Positions 1 to 9,661 of a DNA stretch of 64,000 nucleotides are shown here, piece after piece (positions within the stretch are counted from its first letter, which is position 1; every line of letters begins with the position of its first letter). This DNA comes from JAHRVQ01 sp963976815 (lineage in GTDB: Bacteria; Pseudomonadota; Gammaproteobacteria; Pseudomonadales; Azotimanducaceae), in the NCBI GenBank assembly GCA_963976815.1, contig CAXBLU010000003.1:124001-188000 (forward strand), in the 5' to 3' direction. Made by a program: the position numbers and the translations under genes. The notes below the pieces were generated by a model. The model saw only the letters and a list, made by a program, of their open reading frames with translations, was not told the origin of the DNA and made no database searches.

Positions 1-1
1 A

Positions 2-187
2 CTAGCAGACGAGTTCAGGCAAAACTGGCGGGATCTGCCGGTGATATTTATGTCGGGTATGCGAGACATACCAATTGAACTGGAATATTCACATTTTCTG
101 CCCAAGCCCTTTCGGCCCAATGACCTTCTTGCCGCCGTAGAAAAGGCGCTCGCGCCAAAAAATCCAAGCTCAGGTAGCCGGTATTGA
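2..187 (+). CDS. Response regulator receiver domain, C-terminal end (partial)
   Basis: The window opens inside this gene, and only about 61 codons remain before TGA at 185-187. The visible protein has the beta4-alpha4-beta5-alpha5 end of a CheY-like receiver: LPVIFMSG followed by FLPKPFRPNDLL, in which KP is the conserved lysine-proline of receivers. No output domain follows, so it is either a stand-alone receiver or the last domain of a hybrid kinase. Its last 18 bases overlap the convergent lipoprotein gene. Identity of the upstream part is unknown. Confidence 0.8.
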   Translation, partial: LADEFRQNWRDLPVIFMSGMRDIPIELEYSHFLPKPFRPNDLLAAVEKALAPKNPSSGSRY

Positions 188-1270
188 ACCTGTGGTTTCT
201 GCATAGATTCCTCGAAGCAGTTTGCGCCAGGTTTTGTACTGATCGGCTAAGGTTCCCTGCAACTCAATCACCCGCCCTTCCAGAACCGTGACGGTTGGAG
301 AAATTTCTCGCTCAAAGGATGATGCCAGCTCTCTGAGTTCATCTTCATTAAGCTTTAACTCTTTATAGGTCCGATAAACGGATTCAACCGCAGCCCAACT
401 CCCAGAACGTGATCCACGATATTCTCGGTTCTCTAATTGATTGTTGTACACCAGCAGCTCATAACTTGATTGCCGCCAATAGGGATAGATTTTCTGCATG
501 TTGTTGTAGAAGTCTTCAAAATGCTCATCAACCACATCCTGCATCGAGTACTCACGATCTCGAATGCGGCGGACCCTGTTATACAATGGGTCATTTCTCG
601 CCGGCAGTCCCTGCACCTGTATTTCACCGCTGTCATCAATCACCAGATATCGTGCGAAGGCTTCCGGTGACAACAGCATGGCATAGCGCAGCATCGAGGT
701 ATCCAGAATTCGGACGTAGTCTTCAGGTTGCAATAATAATTGAACCTCAGACATATCGTTGGCAACCTGATTAAACAGATCCTGAAAAGGATCCTTAGCG
801 GTGTTTTCTAGCGTCTCGTATCCATAGTCGGTGGCGTAGTCTCGATAGACCTTATTTAGCCAGACCCGGCCCCTGCTATCTCGAACTTCAATCGCCAATT
901 CCAGGCTCACGGCATCGGACTCAACAATGCTTCCCGTCACCAACAGCTCGGCGGCCACATCCTTTGAGGGCACTACATTTACCGCCCCCCAGTATCCGGA
1001 CTCATCCAGAGTATTGCGCAATTGAACCGGTAGGTATGCTGATTCCGCTTCACGAATCGGCCCATAAATTCGACTCACAGTGCCTGTACCCGGCGCCTCC
1101 GCCGCAAACAACACAATCGACACGTTTAAGGGTGAGACAGAAGCGGACTGCCCGCCCGTGGAATAGTTAAGCGATACATTAATGGGTGCTGGCAAAGGCT
1201 CCTGCACCTGGGGCGCACTCGTGCAGGAGGCCAGGACAAACAAAAAGGGAATGAGGAAACGCAGCATCAT
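170..1270 (-). CDS. Predicted lipoprotein of unknown function
   Basis: This is a protein of about 366 residues with a lipoprotein signal peptide: a hydrophobic stretch ending in the lipobox LASC, so it should be lipid-anchored after processing by signal peptidase II. A longer frame exists to 1291, but ATG at 1270 forms an ATGA overlap with the stop of the upstream lipoprotein gene and places the signal peptide correctly. The first half is beta-rich, like small outer-membrane auxiliary lipoproteins; the second half is charged and helical. I do not recognise the family. The two lipoproteins are translationally coupled and probably act together at the envelope. Confidence 0.75.
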   Translation of the reverse strand: MMLRFLIPFLFVLASCTSAPQVQEPLPAPINVSLNYSTGGQSASVSPLNVSIVLFAAEAPGTGTVSRIYGPIREAESAYLPVQLRNTLDESGYWGAVNVVPSKDVAAELLVTGSIVESDAVSLELAIEVRDSRGRVWLNKVYRDYATDYGYETLENTAKDPFQDLFNQVANDMSEVQLLLQPEDYVRILDTSMLRYAMLLSPEAFARYLVIDDSGEIQVQGLPARNDPLYNRVRRIRDREYSMQDVVDEHFEDFYNNMQKIYPYWRQSSYELLVYNNQLENREYRGSRSGSWAAVESVYRTYKELKLNEDELRELASSFEREISPTVTVLEGRVIELQGTLADQYKTWRKLLRGIYAETTGSIPAT

Positions 1271-2007
1271 TGTTCTGCCGGCCCAAGCCAACAGGTTTTC
1301 TTTTTCTCAAGGGTAAATTCGCAATTATAGAGGCTGCTGCCCTCTTCAAACGGCATGTAAACTCGATTGATGGTGTAGGCGTCCGAGAGCGCTGGGGTTT
1401 TTACCGTTGTCGAAACGCTTAAGCGCTCGCCGTTCGCCGAGAGCATAAAGCGATGAACAATATCGAGCCCCTCGGGCAGTCGAGAAACAAAGGTGAGTTG
1501 ACCATTGCCATCAAATCCACACCATTCCAATCCGTAGCCGAGGACATTAGAAAGCCTGGATTTGTCCTTAACGAGTTCACAGGTCAGGGCAAAATCATCG
1601 TCTCGTTTCACCAATACATAGTCAGGACCCTGCTCAATACGCAGGACATTTGTCTGGTTCATGCTATCGGCAAGGGTGCCTAACTTAATAAGCCCATTCA
1701 GATCGTCGATGGCGCGTTGGACAACCTGTTGATTCATCGCTTTCGGATCATCCCTGCGACGCTGGGACTGGCGAATTTGACTGCTGGCAATTTCATAGAG
1801 AAATAACAGTTTCTCCTGGGCATTTTCCGTCAGCTTGTAGTCAACTTCCCAGGCACCGGACAAATTAATCGCCTTACCATTGGCGTTGGCATTTGAATTG
1901 GCATTAGACGCTCCAGCGGGAATGCCGCCCGCGCTGCCGCAGCCAAATAAACCAGGCAAACACGCAAGGGTAAGTAATATGTATCGAAAACTGACTGGCA
2001 ATGCCAA
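1267..2007 (-). CDS. Predicted lipoprotein of unknown function
   Basis: A 246-residue protein beginning with a signal peptide and the lipobox LFGC, followed by a low-complexity Asn/Ala linker (ANSNANANG). The start is TTG at 2007, with a second TTG two codons later; no ATG lies upstream of the signal peptide. The mature part has alternating strands and a few cysteines near the C-terminus (YNCEF, KTCW). It is the first gene of a two-gene unit with the lipoprotein that overlaps its stop by four bases. No family was recognised. Confidence 0.7.
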   Translation of the reverse strand: MALPVSFRYILLTLACLPGLFGCGSAGGIPAGASNANSNANANGKAINLSGAWEVDYKLTENAQEKLLFLYEIASSQIRQSQRRRDDPKAMNQQVVQRAIDDLNGLIKLGTLADSMNQTNVLRIEQGPDYVLVKRDDDFALTCELVKDKSRLSNVLGYGLEWCGFDGNGQLTFVSRLPEGLDIVHRFMLSANGERLSVSTTVKTPALSDAYTINRVYMPFEEGSSLYNCEFTLEKKKTCWLGPAEQ

Positions 2008-2107
2008 AGTTGTGTCCCAGGATCCTTTTAATACGACGTGTTAGTCGCACTTGCCTATGGTACGTGCAAACCCACAATATCCGTCGCTGCACAGTATACT
2101 GGCGACC

Positions 2108-4636
2108 ATGATAACAAACCTTCCTATCCATGGGATTCTACATGAACTCAAAGATGCGCTAAGTCTGCGGGACGAAGCAGTACTGCAAGCGCCTCCCGGT
2201 GCTGGTAAGACCACAATTGTGCCCCTGGAGTTCCTGGAATCTGACTGGCTGGGAGACCAGACCATTCTCGTTCTGGAACCGCGCCGCATCGCAACTCGCA
2301 ACGCAGCGCAACGGATGGCGGAATTACTCGGCGAATCCGTCGGCAATCAAGTGGGTTACCGGATGAGGTTAGACTCAAAGGTGAGCGCCCGGACCCGCAT
2401 CGAAGTGATCACCGAGGGCATTCTAACTCGAAGACTTCAGGATGATCCGGCACTCGCGGGAGTTGGGTTGGTCATCTTTGATGAATTTCACGAACGAAGT
2501 CTAGATGCAGACCTTGGGCTCGCACTTTGTTTAAAAAGCCGTGAGGTTTTTCGCGAGACACCCCTAAAGCTGCTTGTGATGTCTGCAACGTTGGAAGGAC
2601 ATCGGCTGGCACAGCTATTGGGAGATGCTCCTATTGTGACGTCCGAAGGCAAAAGCTTTCCGGTTGATATCCTCTATGGAGCACCGGCCCAAGCCAGAGA
2701 CAGGATTGCCGACAAGATGGTATCCACCATTCGGCTTGCCCTGGACCAAAACCCGGATAGTAGCCTACTTGCCTTCCTACCCGGCGAGGGCGAAATACGC
2801 CGGATCGCAGACGCTCTGGGTCCGCTGGTCGACGCAACCACCATGATTACACCGCTCTACGGTAATCTCCCTTTAGAACAACAGCAAAAAGCCATTGCCC
2901 CAATCGCTAAAGCGGGCCTGAGAAAAGTGGTATTGGCTACCAACATTGCTGAAACCAGCCTGACAATTGAAGGGGTTGATGTGGTGGTGGACTCGGGTCT
3001 GGAGCGGCAGGCCATATTTGACCCGAATACTGCGCTGACTCGACTACACACCAGAAAAATCAGCCAGGCGTCATCCATTCAACGGGCCGGGCGAGCAGGA
3101 CGGCTACGACCGGGCAAGTGCTATCGATTATGGTCGGAGGAACAACAGCAAGGACTGGCAACCTACTCTAGCCCGGAAATTATCAACGCCGACCTTGCAC
3201 CACTGGCCATGCAACTACTGAACTGGGGATTAGAACACCCCGCAGAACTTCTCTGGCTGGACGAACCTTCACCGGGTGCCTGGCAACAGGCGATCCAGTT
3301 ATTAGAACAACTCGGCGCCGTGGATCATCGGGGTCAATCTTTAGCCCTTAGCCCCCATGGAAAAATGATGGCGGAGCTGCCCCTGCCACCCCGGCTTGCA
3401 CATATGCTGATTAATGGCAGCAGTATTAACGAGACCAAAATTGCCTCGTGTCTTGCGGCGTCATTCACCGAACGAGACCCGTTTTCCACAACAGATAAAA
3501 AAACCGAACAAAATGCTGACATCCAAAATCGCCTGGATATCCTTTTAAAAAAAGTTCAGTGCCCCCAAAACAAGCGAGGTTGGCTGTCGCGAACATTACA
3601 ACTCGCTGAACGCTTTGAGCAGCAACTAAAAAAACTCTCCATTGCCCCCTCACCCCAACTCAAGGCCGAGGACGTCCCGGGCTTTCTTGTCGCCTGTGCA
3701 TTTCCAGACCGTATTGGTCGCAAGCGACACGCGGGCGGCTACCAACTCAGCAACGGTCGCAGTGCGACAATTTCCCCAACCGATAGACTGGGTAAACATC
3801 GTTGGCTGGCAATTGCTGAGGTCGGTGGGGTTGCAGGAAGAAAAGGTGATGTAATCCGAATTGCCGCGCCCTTCAACCCTGAACTCTTTAACTCTGCGCT
3901 CCAGGCAATGCAATCCGAGAGTACACAGGTTGATTGGGATAAAAAGTCCGGTCGCTTTATTGCTGAACGCCATACCCTGGTGGGCGCCTTAGTTTTAACC
4001 AGACAAGCCCTGACTGATATATCGGAACAGGTAAAAATTGACGCTATCTGCCGACATATCGGCAAAGAAGGACTGGGCTTGTTTAAAGGTTACGATCTCT
4101 TCAATCAGTGGCGGGGGCGCGTCCAACTCATTCGCCAACATGTATATCCAGAATGGCCAGACCTGGGGGATGACCATCTGTTAAATGAAGTCGAGAGTTG
4201 GCTTGGACCTTATCTTGGCCCAATCACTCGACTCGATGAACTCAAAAAACTCGACATCAAGCAGATCTGGATTGACCGCATGGGCTATGAAAAACAGCGG
4301 CAAATTGCCCGGCTGGTACCCGACTCAATAGAAGTTCCCACGGGTTCAAATATCAGAATCAACTACAAAGAAACACCGCCGGTGCTTGCCGTCAAACTCC
4401 AGGAAATGTTTGGCTGCGATACCTCACCTGCTATTCTCGACGGCAGAGTTAAACTGGTTGTACATCTACTCTCACCCGCAGGGCGACCGTTGCAGGTCAC
4501 CCAGGACCTGGCGGGATTCTGGCGTTCAAGTTATCAAGACGTAAAAAAAGAAATGAAGGGGCGCTATCCAAAGCACCCCTGGCCCGATGATCCTACCCAG
4601 GCAATAGCGACTCGCTATACCAAACACCGTCGATAG
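2108..4636 (+). CDS. hrpB: ATP-dependent helicase HrpB
   Basis: A DEAH/RHA-type helicase of about 842 residues, close to the usual HrpB length. Visible motifs are the Walker A box APPGAGKTT near residue 25, motif II FDEFHER, motif III SATLEG and motif VI QRAGRAGR, followed by HA2-like and HrpB-specific C-terminal regions ending in the typical WPDDP segment. The open frame extends to 2051, but ATG at 2108 gives the family-typical N-terminus (ITNLPIHGIL) directly before the helicase core. HrpB is an RNA-helicase-family protein of uncertain role in bacteria. It faces away from the lipoprotein pair and converges on the next gene. Confidence 0.95.
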   Translation: MITNLPIHGILHELKDALSLRDEAVLQAPPGAGKTTIVPLEFLESDWLGDQTILVLEPRRIATRNAAQRMAELLGESVGNQVGYRMRLDSKVSARTRIEVITEGILTRRLQDDPALAGVGLVIFDEFHERSLDADLGLALCLKSREVFRETPLKLLVMSATLEGHRLAQLLGDAPIVTSEGKSFPVDILYGAPAQARDRIADKMVSTIRLALDQNPDSSLLAFLPGEGEIRRIADALGPLVDATTMITPLYGNLPLEQQQKAIAPIAKAGLRKVVLATNIAETSLTIEGVDVVVDSGLERQAIFDPNTALTRLHTRKISQASSIQRAGRAGRLRPGKCYRLWSEEQQQGLATYSSPEIINADLAPLAMQLLNWGLEHPAELLWLDEPSPGAWQQAIQLLEQLGAVDHRGQSLALSPHGKMMAELPLPPRLAHMLINGSSINETKIASCLAASFTERDPFSTTDKKTEQNADIQNRLDILLKKVQCPQNKRGWLSRTLQLAERFEQQLKKLSIAPSPQLKAEDVPGFLVACAFPDRIGRKRHAGGYQLSNGRSATISPTDRLGKHRWLAIAEVGGVAGRKGDVIRIAAPFNPELFNSALQAMQSESTQVDWDKKSGRFIAERHTLVGALVLTRQALTDISEQVKIDAICRHIGKEGLGLFKGYDLFNQWRGRVQLIRQHVYPEWPDLGDDHLLNEVESWLGPYLGPITRLDELKKLDIKQIWIDRMGYEKQRQIARLVPDSIEVPTGSNIRINYKETPPVLAVKLQEMFGCDTSPAILDGRVKLVVHLLSPAGRPLQVTQDLAGFWRSSYQDVKKEMKGRYPKHPWPDDPTQAIATRYTKHRR

Positions 4637-4652
4637 AGCTTAACGCCTAAAG

Positions 4653-5795
4653 TTAGGGAATAGGATAACTGGCAATTCGATCACCATGGGCACTACCCAT
4701 ATAGATCTTATCTCCAACCTTTAGTCCTACCGTTGCGTAACCCATAGGCGCGCCGTCGTGATCTAGCGCGACGGTTGTCTCAAGCGTATCGGGATCAGCT
4801 TTTACAATTTTGAAGGGCAGCAGGCAGGGCCCTGGTTCAGTGCAGGTCTGATTGATCGCGTCGTGTTGATGGGAAGCCACCCACAGTGTGCCGGTCTCAT
4901 CCACGGTAATATTGTCCGGCTGCCGCACCTCAAATGATCCGTCAACTTTGCCACTTGCACGATCAATTCGAATTGTCTTGTTGCCCATATAGATATTGAC
5001 AAAAATCTTTTTGTTATCGGCGCTCACTGCAATGCCATTGGGCATTTGTTCGAGGGAGTTTTCGACCATGACAAAACCTGTTTCCGCCTGCCACTCATAA
5101 ACCCAGCCGATCTTCTCACCGGCAATCAATTTTTCAGCCACCTTGTCGAAGGGGGTACTTTTGTCCCACATATGGGTCACAAAAAAACTGCCGTCCTGGA
5201 GGCCGGCAACATCATTAATAAAGGGGTCACCTGGAGGCAGCGCACAGCCGCGCCAGTTTAATGCCCAGCCAGCATCACCCATGGACAATTCAAAAAACTC
5301 AACGGATTCTCGGCCGCCATGATTCACAACCAGCAATTGCTGCCTTTTATCAGCCCGTTGCATCAGGTCAATTCCGTGGGGGCTAAACAGTTTTGCATCG
5401 GGTGCCGGACAATCGGACGCGCCCCATTGCTGTTCCGTTTGCCAATTAATATTGATATCACGGCGTTCACCGCTGGCAAGATCTAACAAAGCCAGATCGC
5501 CTGGAGGATGAATCATAAACTCACCCATCTCACTTACCAGAAGCTGCTCTCCGCCCGGCACAATGACCAGGTCTTCGGGGTTTTCAAAACCACAGAACAG
5601 CGTCATACCTGCACTCGGATCACAGGAAACGGTATTGGCATGGTGCGCCTCGTTAGCTATCGAGTCCGAGGCATTTACTGCTGTCTCTGGGCTATCCGTT
5701 TCTTTGGCTTCTTTCGATCCGCCGCAGGCAACTAAAAACAGGACGAGAAATACTGGCGCTATTTGTTTCATCGATTGTTTCAGGGAATGTTTCAT
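4653..5795 (-). CDS. SMP-30/gluconolactonase-like beta-propeller lipoprotein
   Basis: A 380-residue protein with a signal peptide and lipobox LVAC, then a Ser/Glu-rich linker and a repeat-rich beta-propeller. Phrases such as HGIDLM, PNGIAVSADNKKIFVNIYMG and PDNITVDETGTLWVASH resemble SMP-30/gluconolactonase or arylesterase-like six-bladed propellers, which often bind calcium and hydrolyse lactones or esters. An alternative start eight codons in would also leave a complete signal peptide. The substrate is unknown. It converges with hrpB across a 16-base gap. Confidence 0.75.
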   Translation of the reverse strand: MKHSLKQSMKQIAPVFLVLFLVACGGSKEAKETDSPETAVNASDSIANEAHHANTVSCDPSAGMTLFCGFENPEDLVIVPGGEQLLVSEMGEFMIHPPGDLALLDLASGERRDININWQTEQQWGASDCPAPDAKLFSPHGIDLMQRADKRQQLLVVNHGGRESVEFFELSMGDAGWALNWRGCALPPGDPFINDVAGLQDGSFFVTHMWDKSTPFDKVAEKLIAGEKIGWVYEWQAETGFVMVENSLEQMPNGIAVSADNKKIFVNIYMGNKTIRIDRASGKVDGSFEVRQPDNITVDETGTLWVASHQHDAINQTCTEPGPCLLPFKIVKADPDTLETTVALDHDGAPMGYATVGLKVGDKIYMGSAHGDRIASYPIP

Positions 5796-5847
5796 GGATT
5801 ATTCTTCTTGTGTTGGTAGAAAGAGTGGTAGTGCCCTGAGTGTGCCT

Positions 5848-6717
5848 CTAACCCGACAGCTTTTCCACCATGGCCTCGATCACTCGTTTGATCCGAGGCA
5901 CATGTTGGACGCTTCGAGCACACACAATATAGAAGGCCGATTGTGGCAAGATTACGCCAACATCCACTTCAACCAGTGTTCCAATCTCATCGCTACTCGA
6001 TCTCGAGCAGATCATCACACCCACCCCGGCTCTCACCGCCGCTTTCTGAACCAGATAGTCATCGGAAGCCAACATAGGCTGAAACTCTGGTATCAGCTTC
6101 TCTAACATGGGTCTTGGCGTCACGCTCTGATAGCGACCGGCCCAGGTAACCCAATCAAGATCCGCCCAGACACAGGGTTGGCGTAACTTCTCAACATAGG
6201 CTGGCGCCCCATAGACGGCGGGCTGGGATTGAAACTCATGTAGTGCGATGAGTTCAGGCTCCGTCGGTTTTTGGGTACGAATAGCAATATCTGCTGCCCC
6301 CCGGGTCAGATCCACATGATCAATACTTGATAGAACCTCTAACCGAATATCCGGCAATACCTTCATTAAATGCGCCGCAAAAGGTGCAATTTGTTCCACC
6401 GCCACACCCGGCGGAGCGGCGATCTTAACCACCCCGGCAATCTGATTTTCCCCGCCTTTTGCCGCGTGATCGAACTCCGTTGCCCACTTCGCCATTTGTT
6501 GTGCTGCCGGTAACAACCGATCTGCGGCACTGGTTCTTTCAGCACCATGCTTGCCCCGGATAAACAGTTGTTCAGACAGTCGCCGCTCAAGCTTGATGAT
6601 CCTTCGACTAATGGTAGGCTGGCCAAGATTTAAGGCTTTGCCGGCCGCGCTAAAACTGCCGGACTCAATCACAGCAAGGAACGTCTGGGCATCTTCCCAG
6701 CTAATTGGATTATTCAT
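5848..6717 (-). CDS. LysR-family transcriptional regulator
   Basis: A LysR regulator of about 289 residues. The N-terminal winged helix-turn-helix is clear (FLAVIESGSFSAAGKALNLGQPTISRRIIKLE), followed by a periplasmic-binding-protein-like effector domain. The frame extends ten codons further upstream, but ATG at 6715-6717 (NNPISWEDAQTF) fits the family start. It is divergent from the metallo-beta-lactamase-fold lipoprotein with about 100 bases between them. By the usual LysR pattern it may control that gene, which is inference from position only. Confidence 0.88.
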   Translation of the reverse strand: MNNPISWEDAQTFLAVIESGSFSAAGKALNLGQPTISRRIIKLERRLSEQLFIRGKHGAERTSAADRLLPAAQQMAKWATEFDHAAKGGENQIAGVVKIAAPPGVAVEQIAPFAAHLMKVLPDIRLEVLSSIDHVDLTRGAADIAIRTQKPTEPELIALHEFQSQPAVYGAPAYVEKLRQPCVWADLDWVTWAGRYQSVTPRPMLEKLIPEFQPMLASDDYLVQKAAVRAGVGVMICSRSSSDEIGTLVEVDVGVILPQSAFYIVCARSVQHVPRIKRVIEAMVEKLSG

Positions 6718-6817
6718 TAACGCATGCTTATATGCCTTTTTAAGCAATTTACATGAATATTTACATAGTTAAAATGGCTGACTCAGGGAATATCCCCTAA
6801 CAACAAACAGGCTGCCC

Positions 6818-7747
6818 ATGCACATAAAAGTGTTCCGTTTATTACTCGCCCCAATACTCCTCCTTGGCCTCACAGCCGGTTGCGCTCCAACGTCCAAAGA
6901 AACCCAGGCCGCTTCTATGGGTCAGCCCGGCACCATGGCTGAGCTTCTGGCTTCAATGGAAAAACCCGGCGTGATCGAATTTAAAAAACATGTATCCGGA
7001 GACTGGGCCATTGATCTGTCGGGACTACTGAACCTTGAACACCCAAAGGCAAAAGCCGCGGGGCTATCGGATCGCGTGGAGCCTATTCAGATTTTTACCT
7101 ACAGCCTAAACCACCCCACAAAGGGGACCTATCTGGTGGACTCGGGTTTATCAAAGGGGTTTTTAGATATCCAGAACAACAAAGAACTGTCCTATATCGT
7201 CAAGATGGCCATGAACACTGATCTCATCAAATTGCACATCACCACCGGGGAAATTTCTAATCAGTTAGGCGGTATCGACGGCGTATTTCTGACTCACATT
7301 CATATGGACCACATTATGGGACTCACGGATCTTGGTCCTGAGGTGGCCGTTTACGTAGGTCCAGGTGAAACGACCATCACCAATCTAACCAACGCAGCCA
7401 CCCGGGGCACAACGGATCGATTGCTCGGCAACGTTAAAGCACTCCATGAATGGCAATTTGGTGACAGTAAGTTGATCGACATTTTTGGTGATGGGAGTGT
7501 CTGGGCGATCCACTCCCCCGGGCACACACCCGGTGCAACAGCCTATCTCGCCAACACCACAATGGGTCCGCAACTCATGGTGGGAGACGCCACCCATACT
7601 GCCTGGGGGTGGCACAATGGTGTCGAGGCCGGCACCTTTTCCGGAAACATTCCGGTCAGCGCAATCAGTCTGGCTCGTCTAAAAAAATTAGCCGGGGATG
7701 TACCCGGGATCACAGCTCATCCAGGACACCAGGCAATCGATCAATAA
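6818..7747 (+). CDS. Metallo-beta-lactamase-fold hydrolase, lipoprotein
   Basis: A 309-residue protein with a lipoprotein signal (LTAGC) and a metallo-beta-lactamase-fold domain. The metal motif is seen as THIHMDHIMG, followed downstream by HSPGHTPG and GDATHT, giving the set of His/Asp ligands for a dinuclear zinc site. The spacing resembles the lactonase/glyoxalase branch, including N-acyl-homoserine lactonases, rather than class B beta-lactamases. As a predicted lipoprotein it would act in the periplasm or outer membrane. The substrate cannot be told from sequence alone. The divergent LysR gene is a candidate regulator. Confidence 0.85.
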   Translation: MHIKVFRLLLAPILLLGLTAGCAPTSKETQAASMGQPGTMAELLASMEKPGVIEFKKHVSGDWAIDLSGLLNLEHPKAKAAGLSDRVEPIQIFTYSLNHPTKGTYLVDSGLSKGFLDIQNNKELSYIVKMAMNTDLIKLHITTGEISNQLGGIDGVFLTHIHMDHIMGLTDLGPEVAVYVGPGETTITNLTNAATRGTTDRLLGNVKALHEWQFGDSKLIDIFGDGSVWAIHSPGHTPGATAYLANTTMGPQLMVGDATHTAWGWHNGVEAGTFSGNIPVSAISLARLKKLAGDVPGITAHPGHQAIDQ

Positions 7748-7783
7748 CCAGCATCGGTTGCGGGGATCTGAGATAATGTCGCC

Positions 7784-9586
7784 ATGCCTCAGATCCCCAA
7801 CCAACTCGCCCAACCACGGGCAATATTAAAACAAACCTTTGGTTTTGATGACTTTCGGCCGCCCCAGGCAGAAGTCATTGATACCATTAGTGCCGGCCAG
7901 GATTGTCTGGTCATCATGCCAACGGGGGGCGGTAAATCCCTTTGCTACCAACTACCCGCGCTATTATTGGAAGGCACGGTTATTGTCATCTCACCCCTGA
8001 TTGCCCTAATGAGAGATCAGGTGGGTGCTGCACGACAGTTAGGCATCAACGCCGCTTACTTAAACTCGACCCAAAACGCCCAGGAACAAAATGAGGTTAT
8101 CCAAGCCCTGCGTGCTGGCACGGTTAAGCTGCTATATCTGGCGCCGGAACGCCTGCAAAACCAGGACACCAGAACGCTACTGACGCAGTTCAAGATCAGT
8201 TTCGCCGCTATTGATGAGGCCCACTGCGTCTCCCAGTGGGGCCACGATTTTCGTCCCGACTACCTGTTGTTAGAATGTTTTAAGCGTGAATTTAATATTC
8301 CCGTCATGGCCTTAACGGCAACGGCAAACGATCTGACCCAAAACGAAATTATCGAACGACTCAGTCTCGAGCAGGAACGTCGTTTTGTTCAGGGCTTTGA
8401 TCGACCGAATATTTTTTATCAGATCACTTTAAAGGACAATCCTCGCAAACAGCTCAAAGCTTTCCTCCAAAACCGGCAGGAACAATGCGGCATCATCTAT
8501 TGTCTGTCCCGGAAAAAAACCGAACAAACCGCCCAATGGCTCCGTGACCAGGGGTTTAGCGCCCTGCCCTATCACGCTGGATTGCCCACCGCCGAGCGAG
8601 ACAGCAACCAGGATCTATTTCTCAAATCCGAATGCCGCATTATTGTTGCCACCATCGCTTTTGGCATGGGCATCGACAAACCCGATGTTCGCTATGTTGT
8701 GCATCTTGATCTACCCAAAAGTATCGAATCCTACTATCAGGAAACCGGTCGGGCCGGCCGGGACGGCGCCGCCGCTGATGCTTTTCTACTATATGGTCTG
8801 CAGGACGTTGTACTGCTGAAGCAGATGGTGAGTCAAAATGACGAAAGACAAAACCGCATAGAACAACATAAGCTCGACACCATGCTCGCCTTTTGCGAAA
8901 CCACCAGTTGCCGGCGACGCGCATTGCTGCACTATTTTGGTGAAAAGATAGAGTCCTGCGGCCACTGCGATACCTGCGTCACACCACCGGAAACCTTTAA
9001 TGGTACCGAGGCCGCACAGAAAGCGCTTTCCACCATCCACAAAACCGGTCAGCGATTTGGTGCCAACTACATTATTGATGTACTCACGGGGGTTGAGTCC
9101 GATCGGATATTGTCTTCAAATCACCATAATTTAAGTGTTTTTGGTATCGGCAAAGAATACAGCTACGATGAGTGGCGCGGCATTCTCCGCCAGTTGGTGG
9201 TACACGGACTCGTAAAAGTAGATGTCCAGGGCTTTAATGGTTTGCAGTTAACCGAAGCCTGCCGCCCCGTGCTCAAGGGCGAAGAGGAACTCCGGTTACA
9301 GCATCTGGCGCGAAAAAAGACCCCCGGCAAAGTACGCAACAAACCCATCGGCGGCGATATTGATTATGACGAATTGTTATATGAACAGCTGCGGGACTGG
9401 CGACTGAAAACCGCCAAAGAGAAAGGCCTACCGCCTTATACCATCCTGCACGACTCAACCCTGAAAGAAATAGCCGCATTCAAACCCCACAGCGTCGAGC
9501 TGTTACTCGATATTAGCGGCATCGGTGCCGCCAAACTCGACCAGTATGGGGCGCAGCTGCTTGGGATTGTCTCCGGGGAACAGTAG
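7784..9586 (+). CDS. recQ: ATP-dependent DNA helicase RecQ
   Basis: A 600-residue RecQ of normal length. Motifs in order: MPTGGGKSLCYQLPA (Walker A), DEAHCVSQWGHDFRPDY (motif II plus aromatic-rich loop), LTATA, GMGIDKPDVR and QETGRAGRDG (motif VI); the RecQ zinc site with CRRR and CGHCDTC; an RQC winged helix; and a C-terminal HRDC domain ending near GIGAAKL. RecQ is a 3'-5' helicase working in recombination and fork repair. It lies 36 bases after the lactonase-like gene in the same direction. Confidence 0.97.
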   Translation: MPQIPNQLAQPRAILKQTFGFDDFRPPQAEVIDTISAGQDCLVIMPTGGGKSLCYQLPALLLEGTVIVISPLIALMRDQVGAARQLGINAAYLNSTQNAQEQNEVIQALRAGTVKLLYLAPERLQNQDTRTLLTQFKISFAAIDEAHCVSQWGHDFRPDYLLLECFKREFNIPVMALTATANDLTQNEIIERLSLEQERRFVQGFDRPNIFYQITLKDNPRKQLKAFLQNRQEQCGIIYCLSRKKTEQTAQWLRDQGFSALPYHAGLPTAERDSNQDLFLKSECRIIVATIAFGMGIDKPDVRYVVHLDLPKSIESYYQETGRAGRDGAAADAFLLYGLQDVVLLKQMVSQNDERQNRIEQHKLDTMLAFCETTSCRRRALLHYFGEKIESCGHCDTCVTPPETFNGTEAAQKALSTIHKTGQRFGANYIIDVLTGVESDRILSSNHHNLSVFGIGKEYSYDEWRGILRQLVVHGLVKVDVQGFNGLQLTEACRPVLKGEEELRLQHLARKKTPGKVRNKPIGGDIDYDELLYEQLRDWRLKTAKEKGLPPYTILHDSTLKEIAAFKPHSVELLLDISGIGAAKLDQYGAQLLGIVSGEQ

Positions 9587-9661
9587 AATCCCGCTGATTT
9601 TTAGGCTCCGGCAAACAGAGTTTAACTGTTACCGCCATTAGCTCTCGCCTATACTCACAAT

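Noticed and set aside
9587..9661. AACAG/CTGTT hairpin after recQ as terminator
   Set aside because: The stem is only five bases and no T-run follows.
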